This document shows, one piece after another, positions 25,243-33,463 of a stretch of DNA of 35,100 nucleotides. Origin of the DNA: a virus. Each line of letters starts with the position of its first letter. The stretch's first letter is position 1. A program made the position numbers and the translations under genes. The DNA lies in the IMG/VR virus record IMGVR_UViG_3300032116_000701, positions 1 through 35,100 of that record; one strand, given 5' to 3'. The notes under the pieces were generated by a model, which saw only the letters and a list, made by a program, of their open reading frames with translations, did no database searches and was not told the origin of the DNA.

Positions 25243-25423
25243 AGAAAGAGAGGAGCTGTATTACTTTGAAGGTAGTAGGATAGTGTTTACACCACAATAC
25301 CACATAGAGCGTGGTTCTTGTTGTGGAAGTGGATGTAGACATTGTCCTTACGAACCAAAGCATGAAGCTGGAAATATAAACATAGAAGAACAATATAAAC
25401 ATTTAAAAAATGATAACAGTTAA
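25229..25423 (+). CDS. Small cysteine-rich protein, DUF5522-like
   Basis: I choose GTG 25229 (about 64 residues, MKLNKEREELYYFEGSRIVF...), which overlaps the RNR stop by 14 bases; GTG codons further upstream would lie deeper in the RNR gene. The centre reads YHIERGSCCGSGCRHCPYEP. 'RG.CCGsGCrHCPY' is the hallmark of DUF5522-type proteins, small likely metal-binding proteins common in Bacteroidota. Four cysteines and a histidine within ten residues suggest zinc or Fe-S binding. The function is unknown. It links the RNR and thioredoxin genes in one overlapping unit, so a redox or metal role near RNR is plausible but inferred. Confidence 0.75.
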   Translation: MKLNKEREELYYFEGSRIVFTPQYHIERGSCCGSGCRHCPYEPKHEAGNINIEEQYKHLKNDNS

Positions 25424-25676
25424 AAAATTTGGAGCAGAATGGTGTGGACCATGCAGAATGCTAAAACCTGTTTTGGAACAATTAAAAGAAGAATTTAATG
25501 GTAAGGCAACTTTCATTGAATATGATGTAGATAATTCTCCAAATGAAGCAGAGCAATACAATGTAACTTCTATTCCATTGGTTATTGTTGAAAAAGATGG
25601 AGTTGTTGTTGAAAGATTTCAAGGATTAACTTCAAAGGTAGCATATAAAAATGCTATTAATGAAGCAATAGGATAA
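25410..25676 (+). CDS. Thioredoxin
   Basis: This 88-residue protein has the active-site WCGPC at residues 11-15, the cis-proline region VTSIPLVIV near 51-59, and a complete short thioredoxin fold. It is a little shorter than E. coli thioredoxin (about 108). It overlaps the DUF5522-like gene by 14 bases and follows the class II RNR, whose C-terminal cysteine pair it would reduce. Phage thioredoxins beside RNR genes are common, and the context makes this role likely. Confidence 0.93.
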   Translation: MITVKKFGAEWCGPCRMLKPVLEQLKEEFNGKATFIEYDVDNSPNEAEQYNVTSIPLVIVEKDGVVVERFQGLTSKVAYKNAINEAIG

Positions 25677-25696
25677 AAAATATTAATAAAGGTTAC

Positions 25697-25900
25697 ATGG
25701 CTATTTTAAGAGGACAGACTCACCCAGCTGCAAAGTTGACAGATGAGCAAGTTCTAAACATCAGAAGATTATGGAGTATGGGTCACCGAAACGTAAAGGT
25801 GATAGCAAGAAACAATAAGGTTTCCCCAGCCAATGTAATGAAGATAATTCAACGTAAAACTTGGAATCATCTAAATGAATTTTGGTCTGGTAGTATATGA
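25697..25900 (+). CDS. Small helix-turn-helix DNA-binding protein
   Basis: This 67-residue protein is AKLTDEQVLNIRRLWSMGHR, then NVKVIARNNKVSPANVMKII and QRKTWNHL. It follows the pattern 'aKLT.eqV..IR.l...G.....iA...gVs...V..I..gktW.hl'. This HTH is seen alone or at the end of HNH homing endonucleases in phages, but no HNH motif is present here, so it is not an endonuclease. It overlaps the first Mom-like gene by the ATGA at 25897-25900, which suggests translational coupling. It could be a regulator of the Mom-like genes or a remnant of a homing element. Confidence 0.75.
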   Translation: MAILRGQTHPAAKLTDEQVLNIRRLWSMGHRNVKVIARNNKVSPANVMKIIQRKTWNHLNEFWSGSI

Positions 25901-26670
25901 AAGTAGAAGGAAAACAATATTGTGACATATCCAAATTCTCAATAAGAGAAATCAATAAAAATATTGCAAAGGATATCATTGTCAATAACCATTATAGTGG
26001 GATATGGACAAAGGTATCCTATGCCATAGGCTTATTTTATTTATCGGATGAAGAACATTCTTTCTTTAGTGGTGTAAACGAACAATTAGTTGGGGTTGCT
26101 TGTTATGGTGACCCGGTTGGTAGAAACGCAGGCGCATCAATATCTGAATTACTTCCGAGAGATGGAGTGTTAGAATTGACACGCCTGTTTGTTTTTGATG
26201 GGTATGGTAGTAACATTGAAAGTTGGTTTGTGGGTAGAACATTTGATTGGTTGAGAGAAAACGCACCACACATCAAAGCCCTAATATCTTATTCAGACCC
26301 AAACGCTGGACACTTAGGAACGGTATATCAAGCTACTAATTGGATATATCAGGGTAACAAAATCCGATGGTCAGATAGTTGGAGTTTTAAGTGGAGTGAG
26401 GATGATGAATGGCATCATAGTAGGACATCTTATGTGAAATACGGAACGAATGACCCGAAAATAATTCAGACAATGGTTACAAGCCCTTTCTGGATTAAAA
26501 GAGAACCCCGTAAGCACCGATATGTGTATATTCTAACCAAAGATAAAAAGGAGAAAAAAGCACTCTTAAAATCGCTTAAACATGAGGTATTCCCATATCC
26601 AAAGGTGGAGTTGGATATTATTGATGAAGTTTATAAAATGGACCCGGTAGATTTGGTAGTTTCAAAATAA
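25897..26670 (+). CDS. Mom-like DNA modification protein (GNAT fold), paralog 1
   Basis: This 257-residue protein begins MKVEGKQYCDISKFSIREIN. It contains KDIIVNNHYSGIW (His near 32) and YGDPVGRNAGASI, then ELTRLFVFDGYGSNIESWFV (from 93). After those come ISYSDPNAGHLGTVYQATNW (131-150). The order 'HY, (Y)GxPvg, EL.Rl, N..eS, SY.D...GH.G..YqA.nw' is what I recall for the Mom family. Mu Mom converts adenine to N6-carbamoylmethyladenine to block restriction. A second family member of similar size follows at 26939. The C-terminal 60 residues (PRKHRYVYILTKDKKEKKAL) are shared by the pair. The exact modification cannot be read from sequence. Confidence 0.7.
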   Translation: MKVEGKQYCDISKFSIREINKNIAKDIIVNNHYSGIWTKVSYAIGLFYLSDEEHSFFSGVNEQLVGVACYGDPVGRNAGASISELLPRDGVLELTRLFVFDGYGSNIESWFVGRTFDWLRENAPHIKALISYSDPNAGHLGTVYQATNWIYQGNKIRWSDSWSFKWSEDDEWHHSRTSYVKYGTNDPKIIQTMVTSPFWIKREPRKHRYVYILTKDKKEKKALLKSLKHEVFPYPKVELDIIDEVYKMDPVDLVVSK

Positions 26671-26683
26671 TTTCGTATATTTG
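26653..26683 (+). promoter_or_regulatory. Bacteroidota-type promoter inside the Mom-like cluster
   Basis: TTG 26653-26655 lies within the end of the first Mom-like gene; after 20 bases TATATTTG is at 26676-26683. ATG 26698 is 14 bases downstream, so the small gene and the second Mom-like gene can be expressed separately from the first. Confidence 0.75.
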
Positions 26684-26697
26684 TATAAATTTATTAT

Positions 26698-26949
26698 ATG
26701 GGAAGGTGGCCTGAAAAACCAATTGATAAACCTACGAAGTTTGAAATAACATATAAAGATGATGATGGAGTTGAATCCACTTGGAAGTATGATTTGAAGA
26801 AGTTTCCAAATGGACCAATTGAAGTGAGTAATAAGTTTCCAGCAGGTTATGATAAGATGATGAAGAAGCAAATGAAAGATGCTAGGTTGGAAAAGAAGCA
26901 ATCGGTATTAGAAAAGGCTATGGCCAATAAAAAGAAAAATGAAAGTTGA
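26698..26949 (+). CDS. Small unknown protein between the two Mom-like genes
   Basis: This 83-residue protein, MGRWPEKPIDKPTKFEITYK..., has a short beta-like N-terminal half and a lysine-rich helical C-terminal half (MMKKQMKDARLEKKQSVLEK). No signal peptide, membrane segment or known motif is visible. It has its own early promoter and overlaps the second Mom-like gene by 11 bases, so the two are likely translated together. A partner or regulator of that protein is possible, comparable in position to Com upstream of mom in Mu, though there is no sequence resemblance to Com that I can claim. Confidence 0.7.
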   Translation: MGRWPEKPIDKPTKFEITYKDDDGVESTWKYDLKKFPNGPIEVSNKFPAGYDKMMKKQMKDARLEKKQSVLEKAMANKKKNES

Positions 26950-27739
26950 AGGTAAACAATATTGTGATGTAAGTAAAGTGTATGTAGCACCAATAGCAAA
27001 GAATATCGCTAAAGATATTATTGTTAAGAAACACTACACTCACGCTTGGACTTCTTGCCGTTACGCATTGGGTATTTATTACAAAGCAGAAGATGCTAGT
27101 ACCTTCGATGGTGATAAACTAATTGGTTGTATCATTTATGGATTTCCTGTTGGGGCAAAAGCAGCAACTTCTATTTGTGAAGGATTGACGAAAGATAACG
27201 CATTAGAATTGACAAGATTATATTGTGATGATGGGTATGGTTCTAATATTGAATCATTCGCTATTTCACAATCTTTTAAGTGGTTGAAAGAAAATGATAA
27301 GAATATTAAGTTGTTACTATCTTATGCAGATGCCGGACAAGAACATTTAGGTGGAATATATCAGGCAACAAATTGGATATATCAGGGTATTTCATCTGAT
27401 ATAGCATTGATGCCTAATTGGGGTATTTCATTACAAAAAGAACCATACGATTGGATTCACAGCCGAACTGTATTTTCAATGTGGGGTAGTGGTAACTTAG
27501 ACCATCTTAAAAGAGAAATTGGTAAGCAGGGATATAAAGAGTTTTGGAGAAGAATGGAGCCACCAAAGCACCGATACATTCAGATATTGGCGCAAGATAA
27601 GAAAGAAAAGAAACAATTGATGAAGGCATTAAAGCATGAAATCAAACCCTATCCAAAAAATAGTGTAGATTTTAATACTGAAGTCGTACATCATCTTACT
27701 ACATACGAAGCACCTGAAGGGGCTGCAAATTTTTGGTAA
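26939..27739 (+). CDS. Mom-like DNA modification protein (GNAT fold), paralog 2
   Basis: This 266-residue paralog of the gene at 25897 has the same first residues (MKVEGKQYCD), KDIIVKKHYTHAW, YGFPVGAKAATSI, ELTRLYCDDGYGSNIESFAI (from 90), LSYADAGQEHLGGIYQATNW (127-146) and PPKHRYIQILAQDKKEKKQL. All Mom-type motifs are retained, so both copies look functional. The two differ enough (clear divergence at the N-terminal third and in the 180-210 region) to suggest different substrates rather than a recent copy. Expected function is acyl/carbamoylmethyl-type modification of DNA bases or a related reaction. Whether the two act on different bases, steps or sites cannot be decided here. Confidence 0.7.
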   Translation: MKVEGKQYCDVSKVYVAPIAKNIAKDIIVKKHYTHAWTSCRYALGIYYKAEDASTFDGDKLIGCIIYGFPVGAKAATSICEGLTKDNALELTRLYCDDGYGSNIESFAISQSFKWLKENDKNIKLLLSYADAGQEHLGGIYQATNWIYQGISSDIALMPNWGISLQKEPYDWIHSRTVFSMWGSGNLDHLKREIGKQGYKEFWRRMEPPKHRYIQILAQDKKEKKQLMKALKHEIKPYPKNSVDFNTEVVHHLTTYEAPEGAANFW

Positions 27740-27750
27740 TTTCATAACTC

Positions 27751-27815
27751 ATTGATAATCAATAAGTTATAAAACATTGATTTTCAACACGTTATGCAAC
27801 TCATTGATTTTCAAT
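27751..27815 (+). repeat. Three spaced near-palindromes ATTGAT(A/T)(A/T)TCAA
   Basis: ATTGATAATCAAT (27751-27763) is a perfect palindrome around its centre; ATTGATTTTCAAC (27776-27788) and ATTGATTTTCAAT (27803-27815) are close copies. Start-to-start spacing is 25 and 27 bases. The gene-free stretch 27740-27923 is AT-rich, and these repeats sit just upstream of the promoter at 27846. They could be operators or a replication initiation site. Confidence 0.6.
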
Positions 27816-27845
27816 AAAAAATTTATAAGAAAATACACTTATAAT

Positions 27846-27876
27846 TTGGCAGATTCATATATTTTTACTATCTTTA
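27846..27876 (+). promoter_or_regulatory. Bacteroidota-type promoter of the 612-residue gene
   Basis: TTG 27846-27848 (TTTGG context), 20 bases, TATCTTTA 27869-27876, which differs from TAnnTTTG in the last base. The gene starts at 27924. Confidence 0.6.
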
Positions 27877-27923
27877 CATAGTAAACAATTTGATAATAAA
27901 CAATAAACAAAACCCCTTTAATT

Positions 27924-29762
27924 ATGTCACAACAATTAGGACAAGTATTAGCTGAATTGGAAATCGCTAAATCAACTCAAGACTTACAAAAGATTGTAAG
28001 CATTCTTCACTTTAATCAAAAAGTTTTATCCAAAAGAGATAGCAAGATAATGGATGTTATCACTTTTGGTATTGTTGAATCCTTAATAAAGTCTGGATTC
28101 ATTTCAAACAAAATGAATAGAGAAGAAGAACTTGATAGTGTTACTTCATATACAAACAAACTTCACCACCTTATCAGATTTGTAGATGGTGTTAGTAGAA
28201 AAGCACACTTACAATTATCTTTTGTTCCAAAGAAAGGACAAAGTTTATTCATATCCGATGATGGTACTATGATGTCTTTGTGTTTTGGTATGTATAGAGA
28301 TGTTAAGAAATTAACAGCAGGTGATATTGATGAAATACTAGATGATATTCAGAACGAATATGAACTTGATGGAACTGAGGTACTCTTTAATTCATTGAGA
28401 GAATGGATTTCTAAATTGGATGAACAGCAAGTTTTACTAAAGTATTCTCTTACGGATTTGCTTAGAGAAACTGGAATGATTGATTATTTTGGTGCAACTA
28501 AAATTAATTATGAAATTAACACTTTCACAATTAAGCAACACATCAAAGACCAGCAAAATGCGAACCTGCAACCTAACCCTTGGATTGCACACAACTTCTA
28601 TAAAGCTCCCATCAAAGCTGAAGAAAGTTATGAAACTTCGTTTTGTGGTGATAGATTACAAAACGAATTGTTTGTAAACGTTCCGGGTGTTGGTTGTGAC
28701 CCTAAAACGCAAGGTGATAGATTGTTTAGAAACTATGCAACTGGTTCTAAGAAAACTGAAAAAGATATTCCGTTTTACACAACGTATGGTGCATTGTTGG
28801 CTACAAACAATTTAGATGATATTTTGGAAAACAACGAAATGTTCAGAAACTACATCAAACATGACCATCCAAAATTTGGAAATTGGTGGTACAAACGTTA
28901 CGCTCAATTGGTGAATGAAGTAACCTACCAAGATATGGTTGCTCATATCGAAAAATTCAGATTAATCCAAGAAGGTGGGTGGGCTGATATTGTTACCACA
29001 ATCAATAGAATTATTAAGAAGAACAACGCTACTTCTTGTAAAGCGTTTTCTGATTTGACTCCTTTTAAGGATGACTTTGGTATGTATGTAGTTTATGTGG
29101 TGTTAGCTTTGCATAAAGTTTATGGAAATGCATATAGTAGAACTGTTTCTACCAACATCAAAAGGATTAAAGAATCCTTAATAAAAAACCTAATTGATAT
29201 TCTTCAGAACGATAATACATTTGACATCTTTGCTGAAGATGGTAATACAAACTGGGATGCTCGTTATGAATCTGTTTGGAAGCCTGCTATAAAGCAGACT
29301 GTAGCAGATATGGGTAAGAAAACAAAATCAGAAAAATCCTTTGATAAGGAAGTACAGCATCAAAAGGATTCAATTCTGAAAATTGTTAGAGATAATAATT
29401 TGGGTAATTCTTGGACATGCTTTTCACATACAAGTGATAAGTTAATTCAGATTAACTTTAATGATTGGAGTAAGACTATGTCTGGGTTACATTGTGTACC
29501 GGTAGACATGGGTGGTACAGCAGAAGATGGTGTTATATTCGGATTAAACGCTGACCAAATGGGTGAATGGAAATACGCTAACCTTAATGATATGTTCACA
29601 AAACCATCGGATTATTGGGAATCATTAGCAAACAGAAACAGCAAAATGCTTGATATTCAAAAGAACGTTTTGACTGATAGTGAAAAAAGACGTGTTACTG
29701 ACTTCATTAGGTTGTGTGATACCATAGTAGCTGAGGGTATTGAGTACCTTTGTAAGAAGTAA
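27924..29762 (+). CDS. Unknown 612-residue early protein
   Basis: This large protein has no family I recognise. It starts MSQQLGQVLAELEIAKSTQD and is mainly alpha-helical in the first 200 residues, with no signal peptide or membrane segment. The middle contains FVNVPGVGCDPKTQGDRLFR and FGNWWYKRYAQLVNEVTY. The C-terminal third has NSWTCFSHTSDKLIQINFND and CVPVDMGGTAEDGVIFGL. No Walker motif, nuclease motif or HTH is evident. It is a single-gene unit: its own promoter with three near-palindromes upstream, and a strong terminator behind. Being between the Mom-like cluster and the polymerase region indicates early expression. Not a T4 rIIA or rIIB that I can recognise. Confidence 0.8.
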   Translation: MSQQLGQVLAELEIAKSTQDLQKIVSILHFNQKVLSKRDSKIMDVITFGIVESLIKSGFISNKMNREEELDSVTSYTNKLHHLIRFVDGVSRKAHLQLSFVPKKGQSLFISDDGTMMSLCFGMYRDVKKLTAGDIDEILDDIQNEYELDGTEVLFNSLREWISKLDEQQVLLKYSLTDLLRETGMIDYFGATKINYEINTFTIKQHIKDQQNANLQPNPWIAHNFYKAPIKAEESYETSFCGDRLQNELFVNVPGVGCDPKTQGDRLFRNYATGSKKTEKDIPFYTTYGALLATNNLDDILENNEMFRNYIKHDHPKFGNWWYKRYAQLVNEVTYQDMVAHIEKFRLIQEGGWADIVTTINRIIKKNNATSCKAFSDLTPFKDDFGMYVVYVVLALHKVYGNAYSRTVSTNIKRIKESLIKNLIDILQNDNTFDIFAEDGNTNWDARYESVWKPAIKQTVADMGKKTKSEKSFDKEVQHQKDSILKIVRDNNLGNSWTCFSHTSDKLIQINFNDWSKTMSGLHCVPVDMGGTAEDGVIFGLNADQMGEWKYANLNDMFTKPSDYWESLANRNSKMLDIQKNVLTDSEKRRVTDFIRLCDTIVAEGIEYLCKK

Positions 29763-29767
29763 AATTT

Positions 29768-29790
29768 ATGGGGAGTATTTCTCCCCATTT
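29768..29790 (+). terminator. Terminator after the 612-residue gene
   Basis: ATGGGGAG (29768-29775) pairs with CTCCCCAT (29781-29788) around TATTT, followed by T-rich sequence. Confidence 0.85.
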
Positions 29791-29793
29791 ATT

Positions 29794-29823
29794 TTGCCGT
29801 ATCAATAAAATTTCGTATATTTG
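29794..29823 (+). promoter_or_regulatory. Bacteroidota-type promoter of the glycosyltransferase/polymerase unit
   Basis: TTG 29794-29796, 19 bases, TATATTTG 29816-29823. The start codon is at 29828, four bases beyond the -7 box, so the message should be leaderless or nearly so, as for the gene at 9450. Confidence 0.8.
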
Positions 29824-29827
29824 TAAA

Positions 29828-30946
29828 ATGAAAGTATTAGTAATTCCGAATTATACAAACTTCGGACAAGAGAAGGACATCAATAGAGATTCATTCCTAT
29901 TGGTGTTCAAATCTTTTCTGGACAACACACAAATCGGTAAGGAGTGGCAGTGGATACTACCTTACCCAGACCTAAATAACCATCCTGGTATTATCAATCA
30001 ATTTGAATATCCAAATGTAACGTTAGTGAAAATGGATGGATTAGATTGCTTTCCACCAAAGATGAGAGTGGATTATCCGCATAAATTCTTTGATAGACTT
30101 ATTGAAAAATATAAAGGTGAATTCAATTTAATTTGGTCACATTTGCCTGAATGGACTAATGAGTTTAAAATCAGCCGTATCTATAATAAAACACAACCTA
30201 TCATTGGTTATTGCCATTGGTGGGAAATAAAAGATAATGGTGCTAGAGATGATAATTCATTTTGGAGAAACATAAAAGGTATGCTTCAAATGAAAGTGTG
30301 TGGTGTGAACTCACAATGGGTTAAAGATTTAGTATTACAAAGAGCATCCGCTGATTTCCAACCACACATTATTGAAAAGCTGGATAAGATTATACAACCT
30401 TGGTATTTGGGATGTGATACAGCAACCCCATCTAAAGGATTCAAACCTAAGACAATTGTATTCAATCATAGAGAAGGTATCTATACAGGTTCAGAATGGT
30501 TCTTTGAAACTATGGATGAACTATGGAAAGAAAGACAAGATTTTGAAGTATGGACATCTCTAAAACAATTGAATAAACCATATACTAAATACATAGGACA
30601 TGCTGATAGAAGTGTGTATATGAATCAGTTGGCTGAGGCACACTTTGGAGTTGGGTGTTTCCAAACATATTCTGCATGGAGTATGAGTACAACTGACGGT
30701 CTAAGTTTGGGTGTACCATATTTATTACCAAATGGGTTATGTTACCCTGAAATGGTTGGTAAAGACTACCCACTTCTTTACAATGGTAAAAAAGAATTTA
30801 AAGAGATGGTGGTTAAGTTATTAGATGGTGAAATAGAAAGACCGGATGTAACTCAAATTGCACAATCTTTATTGTGGGAGAACCAATTGAAAAGTTGGGA
30901 TATAGAAAATAACTTTGTGAATATCGCAAGAAAATCATTTGATTAA
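29828..30946 (+). CDS. Glycosyltransferase, GT-B fold
   Basis: I use ATG 29828, just downstream of the promoter; the in-frame codon at 29768 is inside the terminator. The 372-residue protein starts MKVLVIPNYTNFGQEKD and has a GT4/GT1-type C-terminal domain: TIVFNHREGIYTGSEWF (about 215-231), then AEAHFGVGCFQTYSAWSMST and DGLSLGVPYLLPNG near 280-310. The last of these is the usual nucleotide-sugar 'E..a.G.P' loop, although the acidic residue here is Asp. No membrane segment is visible, so it is cytoplasmic. Its stop shares one base with the DNA polymerase start codon, so the two are co-expressed. That favours DNA (hydroxymethylated base) glycosylation over a surface target, but this is inferred. 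Confidence 0.7.
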   Translation: MKVLVIPNYTNFGQEKDINRDSFLLVFKSFLDNTQIGKEWQWILPYPDLNNHPGIINQFEYPNVTLVKMDGLDCFPPKMRVDYPHKFFDRLIEKYKGEFNLIWSHLPEWTNEFKISRIYNKTQPIIGYCHWWEIKDNGARDDNSFWRNIKGMLQMKVCGVNSQWVKDLVLQRASADFQPHIIEKLDKIIQPWYLGCDTATPSKGFKPKTIVFNHREGIYTGSEWFFETMDELWKERQDFEVWTSLKQLNKPYTKYIGHADRSVYMNQLAEAHFGVGCFQTYSAWSMSTTDGLSLGVPYLLPNGLCYPEMVGKDYPLLYNGKKEFKEMVVKLLDGEIERPDVTQIAQSLLWENQLKSWDIENNFVNIARKSFD

Positions 30947-33462
30947 TGTACCAAAATTGTTATTATCAGAGGGAGAAGAATTTAGTCCACATTTGGGATG
31001 ATAAGTTAGGTTATAGAACCTTTCCTTATAGTAGATATGCTTATGAAAAAGCTGATAGAGGTGAATATGTTTCTCTTTATGGTGATAGGCTTACTAAGAT
31101 ATGGAAATTTAAAAAAGATGATCCCGAATTATTTGAATCAGATGTGCCCGAAACAACACGTGTATTAGTTGATACCTATACGGATTCCGATATACCATCG
31201 GAAGGGCATGTTACGCTCACATACGATATTGAGGTTGAGATGGAAAGTGGTCTGCCTGATATGGAAAAGGCAGAGAATGAATTAACCGCTATTGGTTTGC
31301 ATGATTCTGCTACTGACCATTTTTGGGTATTGATTATGGATAAGGCTGGTAAGATGAAAGAAAGTAATACCGGCAATCGAAGTGTAATTCCATTTAGAGA
31401 TGAGAGAGATATGATTCTAAAATATTTGGAACTATACGAAATGATTAATCCAACAATCGTAACTGGTTGGAACATTGATTACTTCGATACTCCGTACTTA
31501 TACAATCGTATTAAAAGATTATTGGGTGCTAAGCACGCTAATAGATTATCACCAATAGGTGAGTGTTTTTGGTCACCATATCGTAAAAGGTTCTTTATGG
31601 CTGGAGTATCTTATTTGGACTACCTACAACTTTATAGAACGTACACATACTCAGAATTGGATAATTACCGATTGGATAGTATCGCTATGAAAGAATTGGG
31701 TAGAGGTAAGGTTGAATATAAAGGTAATTTGGACCAATTATTCAAAGATGATATTGAAAAGTTTATTGAGTATAACTTGATTGATGTTGACCTGGTAGTT
31801 TCATTAGATAGGAAATTACAATTCATTGACCTTTGTAGAGGTATATGTCATGCCGGTCACGTTCCGTATGAAGATTTCGTTTATTCATCAAAGTATTTGG
31901 AAGGGGCACTTCTAACTTACCTTAAACGTAAGAATATTGTAGCACCTAACAAACCTGCGGATAGACAAGAACGTATGGAAGCTATTAGAGAGAATCACGA
32001 AGAGAAGTTTATTGGTGCATATGTTAAAGCACCTATCGTTGGTAAGTACGAATGGATTTATGACTTGGACTTAACATCACTATACCCATCAATCATTATG
32101 ACTGTAAACATCAGTCCCGAAACTAAGATTGGTAAGATTAACGATTGGGATGCCCAAAAGTTTATGAAGGGTGAGGTTGATATGTACACAATTGGTGATA
32201 GACAAATCACAAAAGAAAACCTAAAGAAACTATTTGAAGAAGCTAAATGTTCGGTAGCATCAAATGGTGTATTATATAAGAATGATAAGCCTGGTTGTAT
32301 ACCTGATATTTTGGATTTATGGTTCAATCAGCGTGTGGAGTTCCGTAAGTTGGAAAAGAAGTATGGTGAGGCTGGTGACAAAGATAAGTACGCATTCTAT
32401 AAGAAAAGACAGCTTGTACAAAAGATTCTTCTTAACTCACTTTATGGTGTGTTGGGTTTGCCCGCATTCCGTTTCTATGATGTGGATAACGCTGAGGCAG
32501 TAACACTAACAGGTCAGACCGTAATTAAATCAACTGCGGATATGGCTAACATTAAATACAACAAAGAGTTAGGAACTAAAGATGGTGATTATAATATCTA
32601 TATTGATACTGATTCCGTATTCTTTTCAGCAGTGCCTATTTTAGATTATAGATTTCCTGATTGGAAAACAAAAGAGGATTCTGAGATTGCCCTATTAGTG
32701 GATGGTATAGCTGGTGAAACGCAAGACTTCCTTAATAAGTTTTATGATGTGTTGGCTGAGAAGATATTCAATGTAGCAAAAGAAAAACATCGTTTCCAAA
32801 TTAAGAAAGAGTTTGTATCCCGTAGTGGTATATGGATTGCTAAGAAAAGATACGCTCAATGGATTGTGGCTGAGAATGGTATTCCTATGGATAGATTGGA
32901 TGTGAAAGGATTAGATGTTGTTCGTTCATCATATCCGGCTGAGTTCCGTAAATTTATGAGTGAGGTTCTTATTCAAATTCTAAAAGGTGATGGTGAAGAA
33001 ATTCTAACCGATAAGATTCAGGCTTTTAAGAAAGCATTAGCAGCGATGGATGTAACTTCTATTGCAAAGAACTCAGCAGTAAAAGAATTATCAAAGTACA
33101 TGCCTAAGAAACCAACGGCAATGTTCCAATTCGCATCAGCAACTCCGGCGCACGTTAAGGCAGCAATTGCACATAATCAATTATTAGTACACTTTAAATG
33201 TCCTTCTAAATACGAACCAATGAGAGATGGTGATAAAGTAAAGTGGGTATATCTAAAGCAAAACCCATATGGATTGGATGGCTTGGCATTTAAGGGGTAT
33301 AATGATGCACCTGAAATTATGGAATTAGTGACAAACTATGTTGATGTAGATAAGATTTTTGAAAGAGAGTTACTGAAGAAGTTAGAGGATTTCTATGGAG
33401 CATTGGGATGGGGTGAGGTATTATCCGCAGCTAAAACGGCTGAAAAATTCTTTTCATTTTAA
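30946..33462 (+). CDS. Family B DNA polymerase (gp43-like replicase)
   Basis: This 838-residue protein has the full set of family B motifs. The exonuclease region has LTYDIEVEM with Asp94 and Glu96, TGWNIDYFDTPYL (Exo II) and YNLIDVDLVV (Exo III). The polymerase region has YDLDLTSLYPSII (motif A, Asp373 or Asp375), KILLNSLYGVLGLP (motif B) and YIDTDSVFF (motif C, Asp554 and Asp556). Both proofreading and synthesis should be active. T4 gp43 is 898 residues, so the size is typical. It would work with the clamp encoded directly downstream and the helicase and SSB upstream. No intein or intron insertion is visible. Confidence 0.97.
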   Translation: MYQNCYYQREKNLVHIWDDKLGYRTFPYSRYAYEKADRGEYVSLYGDRLTKIWKFKKDDPELFESDVPETTRVLVDTYTDSDIPSEGHVTLTYDIEVEMESGLPDMEKAENELTAIGLHDSATDHFWVLIMDKAGKMKESNTGNRSVIPFRDERDMILKYLELYEMINPTIVTGWNIDYFDTPYLYNRIKRLLGAKHANRLSPIGECFWSPYRKRFFMAGVSYLDYLQLYRTYTYSELDNYRLDSIAMKELGRGKVEYKGNLDQLFKDDIEKFIEYNLIDVDLVVSLDRKLQFIDLCRGICHAGHVPYEDFVYSSKYLEGALLTYLKRKNIVAPNKPADRQERMEAIRENHEEKFIGAYVKAPIVGKYEWIYDLDLTSLYPSIIMTVNISPETKIGKINDWDAQKFMKGEVDMYTIGDRQITKENLKKLFEEAKCSVASNGVLYKNDKPGCIPDILDLWFNQRVEFRKLEKKYGEAGDKDKYAFYKKRQLVQKILLNSLYGVLGLPAFRFYDVDNAEAVTLTGQTVIKSTADMANIKYNKELGTKDGDYNIYIDTDSVFFSAVPILDYRFPDWKTKEDSEIALLVDGIAGETQDFLNKFYDVLAEKIFNVAKEKHRFQIKKEFVSRSGIWIAKKRYAQWIVAENGIPMDRLDVKGLDVVRSSYPAEFRKFMSEVLIQILKGDGEEILTDKIQAFKKALAAMDVTSIAKNSAVKELSKYMPKKPTAMFQFASATPAHVKAAIAHNQLLVHFKCPSKYEPMRDGDKVKWVYLKQNPYGLDGLAFKGYNDAPEIMELVTNYVDVDKIFERELLKKLEDFYGALGWGEVLSAAKTAEKFFSF

Positions 33463-33463
33463 T

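Noticed and set aside
25697-25900. Homing endonuclease
   Set aside because: Only the HTH part is present; no HNH or GIY-YIG catalytic motif, and no interrupted host gene nearby.
29768-29827. In-frame upstream start for the glycosyltransferase
   Set aside because: It lies in the terminator stem of the previous gene and upstream of the promoter.
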